Positions 33,179 to 45,012 of a DNA stretch of 64,000 nt are shown here, one piece after another. The stretch comes from Portulaca oleracea. Lineage: Eukaryota; Streptophyta; Magnoliopsida; Caryophyllales; Portulacaceae. The notes beneath the pieces are model-generated. The model saw nothing but the letters and a program-made list of their open reading frames with translations, was not told the origin of the DNA and ran no database searches. The DNA lies in NCBI GenBank assembly GCA_029582165.1, contig CM055872.1, positions 26,638,243-26,702,242 on the forward strand, written 5' to 3'. The position numbers and the translations under genes are program-made. Each line of letters starts with the position of its first letter. The first letter of the stretch is position 1.

Positions 33179-34364
33179 TGTTCGGTTGTGGTATTTGGGT
33201 TTTAAGTAGGGTTGTCGAATCCACATGGATGGTGTGTTAGGTTAATAAGGAATTGGTCTGGTAGGGTTTCAATTTAAAAAATCAGTAAAAAACTAACTAA
33301 ACTAGATGGACTAAACTAATTATTAATTGGAGACAATAAAAACTAAGAAAACCTGAATTGTGAAACAAAACTTAACATAATAGAACAAGAACAAGAAACT
33401 AAGCAAGAAATCGAAAACATATTCAATCAAGCAATTAAAAATGATGAAAATAAAACTGAATCTAATACTGAGTTTAAATCAGAAAACATTACCATGACTG
33501 CAATTTTCTTTCTCATAATCTTCTCGAATCTTGAATCACCGATCTTTCTCCCGAACAAAAAAGAAAGGTGTGAGTCAGATTACTAAAACTGCTCAAAAAT
33601 CTCACTTGGAAGGACATTCGAGGAATCTTAATCCTCCTCTTCACTAAAAATTGAGTTTTTGGTGGAAATTAGTTCTAATGAAAGCAAGAGACAGCATAAC
33701 AAGAATGACATCAAGAACTTGAGAAATTTCTTCTTGAATTAACCAAAGCGTAAATTACAACTTGCTGAATTGAAAGAACTATGAAAAATAAATCTAAACT
33801 AAGAACTAGAACTAAGACTAGGGTAAAAACTAGAAAAGTAGAGTATACTTTAATGTTTAATGAAGAATGAATGTATAGAAAAGTTTAGGAAAGGAAAAGA
33901 GAATAAAACGAAAGCCCTAAAATCGCCGCCGCGCAAAACAACCAGCCAACACGGTCCATGATGGCCTACCACGGACCGTGGTGGCTGTCACGGGCTGCCC
34001 CTGGTGAGTGTTGTTTGTGTCGATTCGTCTCTTCAAAAACCCAGCCCTCCGACACGGTCCACGGTGGGTCAAGACGATCTGCGTTGACCTACCACGGTCC
34101 GTGGTGCTTGCCACGGGTTGCCCGTGGTTGGAGTTGTTTGTTCCGTTTTTTCTCTTTGAAGTTCAGCTGCCAACACGATCCGTGTTGTAACTGTTTTTGT
34201 CACGGATGTAGGATTTTTCAGCACTTTTGATTCTCTTTTTTCCGCTTCTCTTTGATTTAACCTACAAAACACAAAATCATCATAATTTATTCATAAACAA
34301 GGGACTAAAACAAGCAAAAACCCTTTATTCACGGTTTCCATTCGGCTCGAAATGAGACCGAACA
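33179..34364 (-). repeat. 3' LTR of the Athila-like element
   Basis: It starts (plus strand) TGTTCGGTTGTGG and ends ACCGAACA. A block of CACGG-CCGTG palindromes lies at 33925-34200. The matching TATA position near 33870 is degraded (TATACATTC). Confidence 0.9.
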
Positions 34365-34380
34365 ACACTCCCACACAAGG
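34365..34380 (-). other. Polypurine tract of the Athila-like element
   Basis: On the minus strand TTGTGTGGGAGTGT precedes the 3' LTR. The nested element at 34385 inserted only ~20 bp away. Confidence 0.6.
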
Positions 34381-35756
34381 GTTTTGTAACGCCCCGAAAA
34401 TTCGATTATGAAAACGTCACAGTCAAACTAACGTTGACAGAAATTCAGCGGAAGACTCATCTTTTATTCGGGCGTCACTGCCGTATCCCCAAAGGAATAC
34501 AAGGCGAGAAGGAAAACTACAACTATTTAACAACAGAAAGAACAATTAAACAACCCTAGACTTCGAAATAAACTTCCTGAACTTTAGAACTGTCAAACTT
34601 TAAACATAACTCCAAAACTAAAACTCTAGACGTCCTCACTGCTAGTTCCCGTTCCCATCACAGAAGCCTTCACCTGAAAACAAAACATTTACAAACGTGA
34701 GGGGGGAAACCTCAATAATGTCTACCCCTAACTGTCAAAACAGTTTAAAATTCATTTCAATTCATTTGAGGGAGGGGAACAAGTCAAACCTTTCGCAACT
34801 CATTTGAATCCCAAACCAGAATTAACCAGAGTTCAGAAATAACAACACTTAAGGACCAACAGTATAAACCTTCAACTCAGAAAGCACAACATTACATAAA
34901 TTTCAGCTGACATTTCAATTCATTCAGAATCAGACATCAGAAATCAGAGTAATCAAAGTAGATCAGATAACTAATTCAACATAACATCTCAAACCAGCTA
35001 ATCCAACTACTAGAAAGAGATTCGAAGCAAAATATCCAACTCAGAACCAGAAACAGAGTCAAAACATCAACGTCAGATTCAACACCCAGAGTTATAGTAG
35101 TTCCTTTATCAAAATTAAAACAGTTTTATTATGCGGGTGACCTTCCAAAGGTCTCTGCTTTTAGAATCAAAATTCTAACAAGGGACGGGACATTGAGTTT
35201 CCAGAAGGTCCCGATTTTGGATGGCCAATCCCAGACACGGAACAGGATACTATATCCTCATACAGTTCCAACATGTGTCCACACCTTGCTTCAGAGAAGT
35301 AACAGAATTTACCCGCTTAATGTTTCACTTGGATATTAATGTCTTATAAATTATCAGCCGTCAACATTCACACATATAACTATCAAGTACAATTTACAAT
35401 CTCAAGTCATACCAGTCTCATTCCCACATTTCCAAAGCCAACCTTTTCCAGAACTAATAATTCCACACTTTCAACAAATGAATCAAAAGACTATCCATAT
35501 TTTACCAAACAAAGAACACAATTTTCTCAATCAGAATAAACAGTCAAGTTTCAGCTAAGGTCCCCTTTGGGATTTCAAGCTCCGAGAATCAAAGTAAAAA
35601 CATCATTAAAACAAGTCAAACATTTCCAAATAACTTTTACCAGACAACCTTACCGTTTCCATATTTTAAAGCGGGTGGGGCTTCCGTATTGCCCCTCGGA
35701 GTCCAAAAGACTCGCCAAAATATTCACAACACTTTCCAATCTTAATCAATCTCACT

Positions 35757-35890
35757 GATGGCCATCGCAAACATACTTTCTCATCATCATCACAATCACA
35801 TCCCGGATGGCCATCGCAAACATACTTTCTCATCATCATCACAACCACATCATATTCCGGATGGCCATCGCAAACATCATTCCAAACTAC
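35757..35890. repeat. Tandem repeat inside the long LTR (~60 bp, 3 units)
   Basis: GATGGCCATCGCAAACAT occurs three times, followed by ACTTTCTCATCATCATCACA in the first two units. The core GATGGCCATC is itself palindromic. Confidence 0.85.
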
Positions 35891-36119
35891 CAGGCGTAAC
35901 CTGGTCTCTTGACAGTCTCACTAACAGGTATTCGACCTGGTCTTGGCGAGACTGCCCGAACCCGCATTTTTCTCATAGCCTTTAATTAGTCAGGTTTTAT
36001 GTCTCATATCATTCCAATCAACATTTCCAAACCAACATTCCGAAACCAACACTTTTCCAATATCAATCAACATTTTCAAAACCAACATTTCAAAACCATA
36101 ATTCCAATCCAACACACTT

Positions 36120-36665
36120 TCAACCAAAAAAAAAAAAACCACGAAGACGTATTATTCTTGATAATAATAATTCAAAGATGTATTATTCTTACGAACTTAA
36201 TGATAATACTTTCAAAAAAAAAAACCTAACTTAATGATAATACAAAGACGTATTATTCTTGATAATAATAATTCAAAACTTAATAATAAACTTACGAACT
36301 AAATAATAAAATTACAACTTAATAATAATAATAAAAATAATACGAACTTACGGAACTAAATAACAATAGTAATACGAAAACTTAATACTAACTTACGTAA
36401 CTTAATAATAAAATCACGAAATTAAATAAAATTACGAAACTAAACAACTTATGAAAACTTAATAATAAAAATAGGAAATATAATACAATCATGAAACTTA
36501 GTAACTTATGAAAACTAATAATAATAACACGGAACTTAATAATAACTTAATAACTTAATAATACTAATACGAAACTAATAATAATCTTACGAAAACTTAT
36601 TAATGATATGAAAATAATAATATTACCAAAATCTTAATAATAAAATTACGACTCTAATTAATAAT
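36120..36665. repeat. Low-complexity AATAAT/TTACGAAACT region
   Basis: Irregular short repeats of TTAATAATAA and TACGAACTTA make up this part of the long LTR. Nothing coding. Confidence 0.8.
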
Positions 36666-36672
36666 ATTATGA

Positions 36673-36695
36673 ACTTGATGATGATGATAATAATA

Positions 36696-36763
<68 letters not shown>
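36673..36763. repeat. (GAT)n microsatellite
   Basis: About 25 almost perfect GAT units in the long LTR, with AAT runs following at 36840-36895. Confidence 0.95.
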
Positions 36764-36836
36764 CAACAGCATACTAATAATAGGAACTTATTAAAACATG
36801 AAATAATAACATAAATAAAAATTCATAAAATAAGCA

Positions 36837-36868
<32 letters not shown>

Positions 36869-38060
36869 TAACAATAATAATAATACTAATAATAATATGT
36901 TAGGAGTGATATAAATATATATAGGGTTAGGGTGTTTATGTATGGGTTTGCTGGGCAAGGCGGCCGGCGATCGGCGACGTCGGGAATGGTCGTCGGAACT
37001 GAGGGTGGCCTGAAGGTGACCGTCGAGGGTGGTGTGGCCGGGTTTCTGGGCAGCAGGGCTAGGGGTCGTATGGGGTGTTTTGGGTTGTGCGTTGGTGGTG
37101 TAGCAGGGCGACGATGAAGAAGCCAACGGTGGCTGGTGGTCGGAAAAAGGACGGAGGTGGTAGGTGGTGTGGTGGTCGTGGGTGTGCGTGGCTGCATAGG
37201 TTGAGAGAAAGAGAATGATCGAGGGATACCTGGGTTTGTGGTGGTGCGGTGGTTTTCGGTGGTGCGGGATACGTTGGTGGTGCGGTGGTGATGGGTGGTT
37301 TTGGGCGGTGCTCGGTGGCTGGTGAGGTGGGTGTAGGGAGGATTGGTGGTGCGTTGCATGGGTTTAAATAAGGAGGAAAAAGGAGGAGGGGGTGTGCATG
37401 GGGGAATGGGGTACGCATGGGTGCTACCATGCTGGAGAAAGAGAGAGAAAAAGAGGGAGTGGGTGTGAGAGAGAGAAAGGGGAGTGGGTGTTGCATGCGG
37501 TGTCGGGCAGTAGGAAAACAAAAGAAGAGTAAAGAAAAAGAGGAGGAGAACTGAGGGAGTACGTTGAGGGATTCAAGGTAGTGGGAGGGAATCCCAGAGG
37601 AGGAAAAACTGACAAAATAAATCCCAAACTGATCCCAAATAAAATTAGCCGATACCCAAAAATTTCCCAACTGATATTTTTCAGTCACTAAAAATTCCCA
37701 ACACCTCTCATAAAAATTTTCTCCTAAAAATAACATTTTTCTTCTAAAATGGATCCTACAACTGATCCCAATAAAAATCAGCTGATAGCCGAAACTTTCT
37801 TAACAGATAATTTTCAGACTCTAAAAATTTCAATGAACTCAGTCGCGGTCCTAAAAGCTCCACGTGTTAGTAGTATATAATTAAACGGAAAAATAACACA
37901 CGTCAGGAAATTTAACAGTAGACTTTAATAGAAATTTGCGGGGTTTTACATCATTACTTCCTTAAAAGAAGTTTCATCCTCGAAACTTAAACTCAGGCCT
38001 AACCAGTCGGGTAACTAACTGACGGTGTAGCTAACCAAAAACTTGGGGTTTTACAGGTTT

Positions 38061-39258
38061 GCTCGCCCTGAGCAAACTAAAACAAAAATAAAAAGAAACT
38101 AAACTACCCTAACTCACTTTCGTAGGAATCATGGTTGCATTAAGCGTATGCAACAACTTTAAACCCCTTGGCAGGCCAAGTGGACGAGGAAGGTCTCGTG
38201 AGGGTTTATAGAAGTTATACCAACAAAAGTCAAGAGAAGGAAGAAGAGAAGTAAGAAGCAAATTTAACACAATAAGCACAAAAGGAGGTCTACACACACT
38301 GTAGTGAATCTAATCACTTAAACAATGCTTTCAATCAATTTAGAACAGCCAACAAAGACCTTCAAGGGTATTAGCGAGTTCGTTACCAGACTTGACATTT
38401 TTCGCTTCACTCAAGTATATGCTCGATGGGTTCCTCGTGCTCAAGTGTAGTGTTTTCCAACTCACTTTTGCTCAAGTCAAGGCTTAGTCGGTTAGAATTA
38501 GCTACTCACATATCCATGCTTATTACTTAGTGACTTATAGAAGTCTCCCTCCCTATTCAGTGTCTCCCTTGGCTTGGTGAGGGTCGTAGGTTACGTAGAG
38601 AAAGGGTTCCACACTTATTTCCTTCAATTACCATATACTTTTTTTTGTGTTGGTTTAATCGAGAATTGAACGGCCCAAGAAGGGTTCTACTCTTCCTACA
38701 TAGATCCTTTCTATACACATACAAGGTGCATAAGGGGTAAGAGTGCCGAACCACTCATACCGATATATGAAGGTGAACTAACACTTTCAGATTTTCTTTT
38801 CTCAATGTCGGGAATAAGAATGACCCATAAATGGGGTTTACCTTCCCAACACAGGTTACTCCATACGCAACAAAGTGCTTAAGGGGTAAGAGTGTCGCAC
38901 CACTCATACTAGCCCGTGTAGGTGTACCAACATTTTTTCTTTTATCCATTTTTTTATTTTTCTTAATTAGCGCATGGATATACAAGAGGCTAAAACTTCT
39001 CTCCTAAATTAAAACCACCACATTAACAAGCTAGAAGTGAAAATTCTAAGGAAACAACATGTTTGCAGATAAGGTGAGGTTATCATGTTTAGGTTAGGCA
39101 AAACTCAAGCTTACAGTCTTCTATGTCTAGTTCACTTCATAATTAGTTTACTCCTAAGGGTTCCGATTATCGAATTTCTTCGTTCGGTACTTCACTGAAC
39201 AATCTAATTCCATACTAATGGTGATCAAGCAAAAGTAATGACATACACAATCAAAGGA
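38061..39258 (-). other. Athila-like internal non-coding region
   Basis: No ORF was recognised. A ~35-bp block (AAGGGGTAAGAGTG..GCACCACTCATAC type) is duplicated at ~38730 and ~38880. Gypsy elements of this type often have a long non-coding 3' part. Confidence 0.5.
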
Positions 39259-39542
39259 TAAATAAAAGGGAAATTGGATTCTGATAATACGAACTTTTGG
39301 CCATATAAGACTTAATAATACGAACTTTCGATTAAGTGATGAATAATATGAACTTTGACCCATTGTTGCCCCCAGTAACAAGCCACCGAGTTAACATTTT
39401 CTTGACTCGTCGGTGATCCTACCTGGCGGCGGAGGGATGAGTTTAGTCAATTTTGACTTGCCTAGTCAGCATTATTTTTCCACCTGAGACCCCCTCTCTC
39501 TTTCTCTCTCCTCTCTCTACATTTCCCCCATTTTTTCAGTAG

Positions 39543-40107
39543 ATGCCCGACTACCACAATCCCACCTCCTCCTCCGACGATCCTAACCTCCAACCTCAAC
39601 CCTCCTCCGGCGCCGATTCGTCTCCTCTGTCGCCCACTTTCGATGAGTCCGTGTGAAATAATGGACTTGAGCCCAATTCAACCCCAAAAGCTAGCTTAGG
39701 AGGTTGAGGCACTCAAACCATTATAAACACCACAATATGGGTGTCAAAGGCCGATGTGGGACAACTCAACACGCCCCCCTCACCACGAGGCGCAGACAAC
39801 TGCGGGCGTGGCCCCAACATCAATGACCCTAGCTCTGATACCATGTGAAATAATGGACTTGAGCCCAATTCAACCCCAAAAGCTAGCTTAGGAGGTTGAG
39901 GCACCCAAACCATTATAAACACCACAATATGGGTGTCAAAGGCCGATGTGGGACAACTCAACAGTCCGACTCAGTCCTCAGCCGCCCACAGTTAGAAGAA
40001 AAATGGCAGGAAACAAAAATGCAAGCCAAGTCTAGAATTCCAGATCTGAAATTACGATTGAAGGAAAAAAAAATGACGAATTTGACGTTGAGATTAGGGA
40101 TGTGAAT
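39543..40107 (+). pseudogene. Captured ORF in the Mutator-like element, split by a TRIM
   Basis: The ATG at 39543 opens a frame MPDYHNPTSSSDDPNLQPQP that continues to the TRIM TSD at 39647-39651. After the TRIM it carries on in frame as DSVLSRPQLEEKWQE and KSRIPDLKLRLKEKK to a stop near 40107. A second fragment (RVFEVVEEQNKRVITP) follows. The N-terminus is Ser/Pro-rich and the rest charged and helical. I do not recognise the family. It fits host coding DNA carried by a Pack-MULE. Confidence 0.45.
39652..39963 (-). mobile_element. TRIM (miniature LTR retrotransposon)
   Basis: Two 120-bp LTRs (39652-39771 and 39844-39963; TGTGAAATAATGGAC...GACAACTCAACA) differ at one base. The 72-bp interior has, on the minus strand, TGGTATCAGAGCTA (primer site) beside one LTR and GTGGTGAGGGGGGCG (polypurine) beside the other. 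The TSD GTCCG (39647-39651 and 39964-39968) is exact. It has no coding capacity. It has no 5S-like segment, so it is not Cassandra. Confidence 0.95.
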
Positions 40108-40647
40108 TGGCGGCAAAGGGTCTTCGAGGTAGTTGAGGAGCAGAACAAGCGAGTTATTACACCCAAGAAAACAACAGTGTCAAACCATGGCAGACTCAAA
40201 TTCTGAAGAAATTCCAATAGCATGACAAACCTTTTCCAGAAGAAGGACTTCCACTAGCAGTGCCTTCGAGGTAGTTTAGTTGAATTTCACAAGAAAATGT
40301 TCAACAAATCACAAACTTGAATAATTTACGAAATTGGAAGGAAACCCTAAAATTGAAATAGTGAGCTCTGAATAATAGTGAAATCACCGGTCTGGGAGTG
40401 ACAGATCGTTCCAATCACCGGTCTGGGAGTGGGTGGCTACGCTGGTCGGTGGCTTGCGTCTGCTGAAGACAGAAGAGCGTCGAGCGACTCAGCCTACAAT
40501 CTGTAGCGGCGGACGATGGGCAGCAGTCAGCTGGTGGTGGGCTGGGTAGTATGGTGCCCGTTGTGGTGGGGCATCCACCGAGAGAGAAAGAAGACAGAGG
40601 AGCGTCGATGGTGGCTCTAGGTGTGGGCAATCGTTCGTGTGTTCAAC

Positions 40648-40650
<3 letters not shown>

Positions 40651-40696
<46 letters not shown>
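40651..40696. repeat. (AG)n microsatellite
   Basis: An uninterrupted AG run inside the right part of the Mutator-like element. It mirrors a CT-rich stretch near 39490. Confidence 0.95.
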
Positions 40697-40701
<5 letters not shown>

Positions 40702-40946
40702 GGAGAGAGAAACAGAGAGGGGGCTGACGTAGATAAGTCAAAGTTGACTAAATTCATCCCAGTCACACGTCTCCCCCGCTAGGTAGGATCGCCGACGAGT
40801 CAAGAAAATATAAACTCGGTGGCGTGTTACTAGGGGCAACAGGGGGTCAAAGTTCATATTATTCATCACTTAATCGAAAGTTTGTATTATTAAGTCTTAT
40901 ATGGCCAAAAGTTCGTATTATTAGAATCCAATTTCCCTAAATAAAA

Positions 40947-42165
40947 TGCATTCAAACTAGATTAACATTTATCCCCCTAACTAAAAGAAACTAGTCACTA
41001 CTCATGTTCAAAGCACAAATCATATAAAAAAACTATTCTAGAAAGCATGGAAACTATAAGAATGAGAAATAAACCATGTTGGAATTCAATGCTTGCTTGA
41101 ATTTCGATCCGCGAGGACTTTTGCTCCTCCACTTCTCTCCAATTCTTGAGAATCGATCTTCCAAAACTCAACCAATCTCTCTATCTTCACTAGGATGAAC
41201 GTGGATGGAAATATGGGTGAAGGGATGAATGAATATGATAATGAGGATGATGATGAGTGGCAGTCAATGATAATCAACACAGCGACCCAGGAATTATATT
41301 GCAATTAAGGGCAATTGAAACGACATTTTTGCATTAAACAGAGGCAACACGGGTGATTGCAGACCAATATGGACCGTGTTGAATTCAACACGGGTCATGT
41401 TTCCATGACACAGACCGTGTTGCTCACTGGAGATGAATTCTGAACTTTATGGACGCTGAAACGACCCGTTTTGGGTGAAAGATTACCCGTGTTGGGTTCT
41501 GCCGGTATCCAATGATATCTTGGGCCAGTGTTTGGGCCTTGGGGTGGATTTCTTTCTTGATTTGTGATCTACTTGGACTCCTTTGACTTGGGTTTGAGCT
41601 TGATTTGATCCAAATTACTCCAAATTCCTATAAAACTATACCAAACTCCAACCAAGGATAAAATAGAGAATTCGAGTATAAAAATAATACATTCATAACT
41701 AAAATCACCCAAATTAACTCTACATAATCCAAGATCATATATATATAAAGTACACTTACCATCCAAAGTTCTTTCTCTTCCTAAATTTATCAGGAAAGTG
41801 TGCCACCCCACTCCCACAAAAAAAATCTTCAATGTCCTTATTGTGCATAAGGCGTGACCACACAAAAGAAAAAGAAAGATCACACAAAAGAAAAACCACA
41901 TAGAAGAAAAGAAAATCGAGCAGGCATGCATGCCTCCCCCACTCCCACACAAAAAAGGTTACAATGTCCCCATTGGAAATAGAAATAGAGAGAATCAAGC
42001 ACCCAAAAGAAAATAAAGAAACATACCAAAAGAAAAAAAAGGAATAAAAACTAACTCACTAACCGTATTAGAAATAGAAGGGAACGATATTACCTGGTTG
42101 AGTACTGAGTATACCCAAACAATGAAATCTCGAAATAATAAAACCACATATGGGGCATCAGCCAC
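40947..42165 (-). other. Athila-like internal or LTR-like segment
   Basis: No gene was recognised. A cluster of ACCGTGTTG / CAACACGG motifs lies at 41340-41510 and, on the minus strand, TATAATTCC follows ~45 bp later. It resembles the promoter layout of the flanking LTRs and may be part of a further, broken LTR. Confidence 0.35.
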
Positions 42166-42171
42166 TCCATC

Positions 42172-43464
42172 TCACCTCAAGATGTCGGGCACCATCTCAG
42201 AACCATTCATTCCCCGTAGTAACAAGTCATGCATCCTTGAATGCATCTCGGAATGGTGGGCATAGGAGCACAATCTCAAAATTCCATCAGCAAACGTTAG
42301 TGCTCTCAACAGTTTATTGAAAATCTTAGAAAAGTCAGTGAAATGACAGACTGCAGGAACGTACACAACTTTCCTACGCACTGTAAATGGAGACATGACA
42401 AATGTATCATCCCATTGACTTGTAAATGAAGATTGAGTATGCAAATCAACGGGAGGGAGCAATACAATGCACTCCTTAACCTTCTCATGCAAAGACTTGG
42501 ATGCAAACAACGACTCATAAATCATATCACCATAAAAAATATCATTGTCACAAACCAAGTTCAAACACTTAGGATCAATCCCCATAGTCTCAAGTTCCTC
42601 ATCATAAGATTTTACATTATTTTCAAAGGACTTGCAGGAAAAGGTAGTTAATGCCTTATTAATACATTGATTCTTAATGAAAGTGAATAATTTAGTATGA
42701 AGCACACATTCAATCACAAAGGATTCGATTTCACTCTCTACAGGTTCATGTTCAGTTATATTCTTAATAGTGTCTCATCCTCAAGTGTACTCTCACTAGT
42801 GGGCTCACTAACCTGATCAAACTCAGTATCACATGATTCTTCCCTACTTTCAACAGGTGAAAGGGGAGTGGGTTCGGTGAATATAAACATTGGGCCTTCA
42901 TCCTCATCCTCTATTTCACACACACAAGTATTACTCGATTTAGGTTTAGCGGAATCATATCCATCCATAAAAGCTTTGAAAGTAGGGTATTTAAGTGCAA
43001 ACATCAAATAAATGACCCCAAGCTTGACATATAAAACACTAAGGAAGAAACTCGCTATTGGGACCTTGAGAAGATTCACAAAAATTTTCCACATACTCCC
43101 CACAACTAGATTGACTATTCAGATTTTGGGAGTACTCATGATATGGTATGGCTAAAGTCTCAGAGGGTGGTGCACACTAAGCAGTTTGGAGGTTAGGAAT
43201 AACATTTTGTTGTTCAAATTCATAAGAATCCCTAGACAACCACTCAAGTAATTCACATGCATCATCTTCTCCTAAATTAGAAACATTGTAATGTTCTAAG
43301 AGATTACGAGTTTCATAATTCACACCCTTATGCACAATACCCAAGATGTCAAATCTTACATATAAGACACCATATGATTCACATTCAGCAAGACAATCCT
43401 GTAATCTAGCAAAATATCTCCAAAATATTTCTTGCTCAAATTGTGGAACCCTAACATCAGTCAT
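42172..43464 (-). pseudogene. Gag-like ORFs of the Athila-like element
   Basis: Three minus-strand frames follow one another downstream of the primer site: 43464-43177 (MTDVRVPQFEQEIFWRYFAR...), 43103-42756 (with an acidic EDEDEGPMF and Ser/Glu-rich tail) and 42717-42172 (MIECVLHTKLFTFIKNQCIN...). Their place between primer site and non-coding region is that of gag. They are split by stops or frameshifts. I see no zinc knuckle and no protease loop, so the gag assignment rests on position. The first frame resembles hypothetical proteins common in plant Athila-like repeats. Confidence 0.5.
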
Positions 43465-43580
43465 AACTCTATTTTTTTTTTAACTTTTATGTTCACTTCT
43501 TTTTTTTTCGGAATTAAACTACTACTACGAAAGCAATAAATTATTTTCAAACAAATAACCTAATCTAGCAAATAAAGTCA

Positions 43581-43598
43581 TCCCTGGCAACGGCGCCA
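43581..43598 (-). other. Primer-binding site, tRNA-Asp type
   Basis: On the minus strand TGGCGCCGTTGCCAGGGA lies one base after the 5' LTR end. It is complementary to the 3' end of plant tRNA-Asp (one mismatch from the usual CCGGGGA), typical of Athila elements. Confidence 0.85.
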
Positions 43599-43599
43599 T

Positions 43600-44761
43600 T
43601 GTTCGGTTGCGGTAATTCGGGTTTTAAAGAGTAAAGGATGTTGTATCCTCAAAGATGGTGTGTTAGGTTATAGTGAATTGGTTTGGTAAGGTTAAAAAAC
43701 AAAAGGCAATAAATAATTGAAATAGATGAACTAAACTAATTATGAATTGAAGACAATAAAAACTAAGAAAACATGAATTGTGAAACGAAACTTAACCTAA
43801 TAGAACAAGAACAAGAAACTAAACAGGAAATCGAAAACATATTCAATAAAGCAATTAAAAATGATGAAAATAAAAATGAATCTAATATTGAGTTTAAAAC
43901 AGAAAACATTACCCTGACTGCAATTTTCTTTCTCCTAATCTTCTCGAATCTTGAATCACCGATCTTTCTCCCGACAAACAAGAAAGGTGTGCGTCAGATT
44001 ACTAAGACTGCTCGAATCCTCACCTGAAGGGAGAATTCGAGGAACCTTTATCTTCCTCTTCACTAAAAATTGAGTTTTTGGTGGAAACTAGTTCTAATGA
44101 AAACAAGAGAATGCATAAACATGATCCACATCAAGAACTTGAGAAATTTCTTCTTGAATCAAACAAAGCGTAAATTACAACTTGCTGAATTGAAATCACT
44201 AAGAAAAATAAATCTAAACTGAGAACTAGAACTAAGACTAGGGTAAAAACTAGAAAACTAGAGTATCCTTTAATGTTTAATGAAGACTGAATATATAGAA
44301 AAGTTTAGGAAAGGAAAAGAGAATAAAACGAAAGCCCTAATCGCCGCCGTGCAAAACAGCTAGCCAACATGGTCCGTGTTGGCCTACCACGGTCCGTGGT
44401 GGCTGCCACGGGCTACACGTGGTGAGTGTTGTTTTTGTCGATTCATCTCTTCAAAATACAGCCCTCCAATACGGTCCGTGGCCGGTCAACACGGTCTGTG
44501 GTGCTTGCCACGGGTTTTTGTGGTTGGCGCTGTTTGTTCCGTTTTCGCTCTTTGAAGTTCAGCTAGCCAACACGGTCCATGTTGGACCTACTTTTGTCGC
44601 GGGTGTTGGATTTTTCAGCACTTTTGATTCTCTTTTTTCCGCTTCTCTTTGATTTAACCTACAAAACACAAAATCATCATAGCTTATTCATAAACAGGGA
44701 ACTAAAACAAGAAAAAACTCTTTATTAACGGTATCAATTCGACTCAAAATGAGACCGAACA
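43600..44761 (-). repeat. 5' LTR of the Athila-like element
   Basis: It matches 33179-34364 over its whole length. The minus-strand TATATATTC box is near 44297-44290. The palindrome block CACGGTCCGTGG and relatives (44340-44600) lies ~50 bp upstream of it. Confidence 0.9.
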
Positions 44762-45007
44762 TTAGGTAAGAAAAATAGTCGACGTAGGTAAATGTCACAT
44801 CACCTATTTCTTTTTTATTTTGAAATAAGTTATGTGAGTCGAATATAAAATTTTTAATATAAATTATCTAAAATTAGAATCATGTTTTTTTTTGGATAAT
44901 AAGGTAAGGTAAGGTAAGGCAAGGTATGATTAAACCCAACCTACCAATATAAAGAACGGAGCATTTATTATGAATATTGATGAAATATTTTTTGTAAAAT
45001 TCAACAC
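44762..45007. repeat. Dispersed repeat R1, copy 2 (right part)
   Basis: It matches 21944-21998, 22375-22436 and 22833-22960 with the two fold-back insertions absent. It includes a GGTAAGGTAAGGTAAGGCAA stretch. Confidence 0.6.
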
Positions 45008-45012
45008 TCTAG

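Larger units (their letters stand above)
34385..38055 (-). mobile_element. Chromovirus-like LTR insertion, 5' LTR almost deleted
   Basis: A long LTR (34385-37950, ~3.57 kb; minus strand TGTAAAACCCCG...GGGGCGTTACA) is followed by ~94 bp of internal DNA including a purine-rich AAGGAAGTAATGA tract. Then comes only the last 11 bp of the other LTR (GGGGTTTTACA). GGTTT flanks both sides (34380-34384 and 38056-38060). The target reads on across it. Confidence 0.85.
39268..40937. mobile_element. Mutator-like element with ~165-bp inverted ends
   Basis: The ends GGGAAATTGGATTCTGATAA and TTATTAGAATCCAATTTCCC are inverted copies over about 165 bp. TAAATAAAA lies on both sides (39259-39267 and 40938-40946), an exact 9-bp TSD. 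No transposase was found. The interior holds a captured-looking ORF, a TRIM and GA repeats. The element at 58161-60050 has the same ends. Confidence 0.9.
33179..44761 (-). mobile_element. Athila-like non-autonomous LTR retrotransposon
   Basis: Two LTRs of 1186 and 1162 bp (TGTTCGGT...ACCGAACA) enclose ~9.2 kb, of which ~5.3 kb are later insertions. TTAGG flanks both ends (33174-33178 and 44762-44766). The primer site, on the minus strand next to the right LTR, matches tRNA-Asp, as in Athila elements. Gag-like frames lie near it, but no protease, polymerase or integrase was found. It must have moved with help from a relative. Confidence 0.88.

Noticed and set aside
35757..35890. CRISPR-like array
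   Set aside because: This is plant DNA; three directly tandem 60-bp units without unique spacers are a minisatellite within an LTR.
36886..37736. Pro/Ser/Thr-rich minus-strand frames of 211 and 225 codons
   Set aside because: They lie in the long LTR in overlapping frames with low-complexity composition and no domain; they follow from the GGTGGTGG-rich plus strand.
39713..39961. 82-codon minus frame with an internal repeat
   Set aside because: It spans the two TRIM LTRs; the repeat is the LTR pair.
39652..39963. Cassandra-type TRIM with 5S rRNA promoter
   Set aside because: No 5S box A or box C-like sequence is visible in the LTR.
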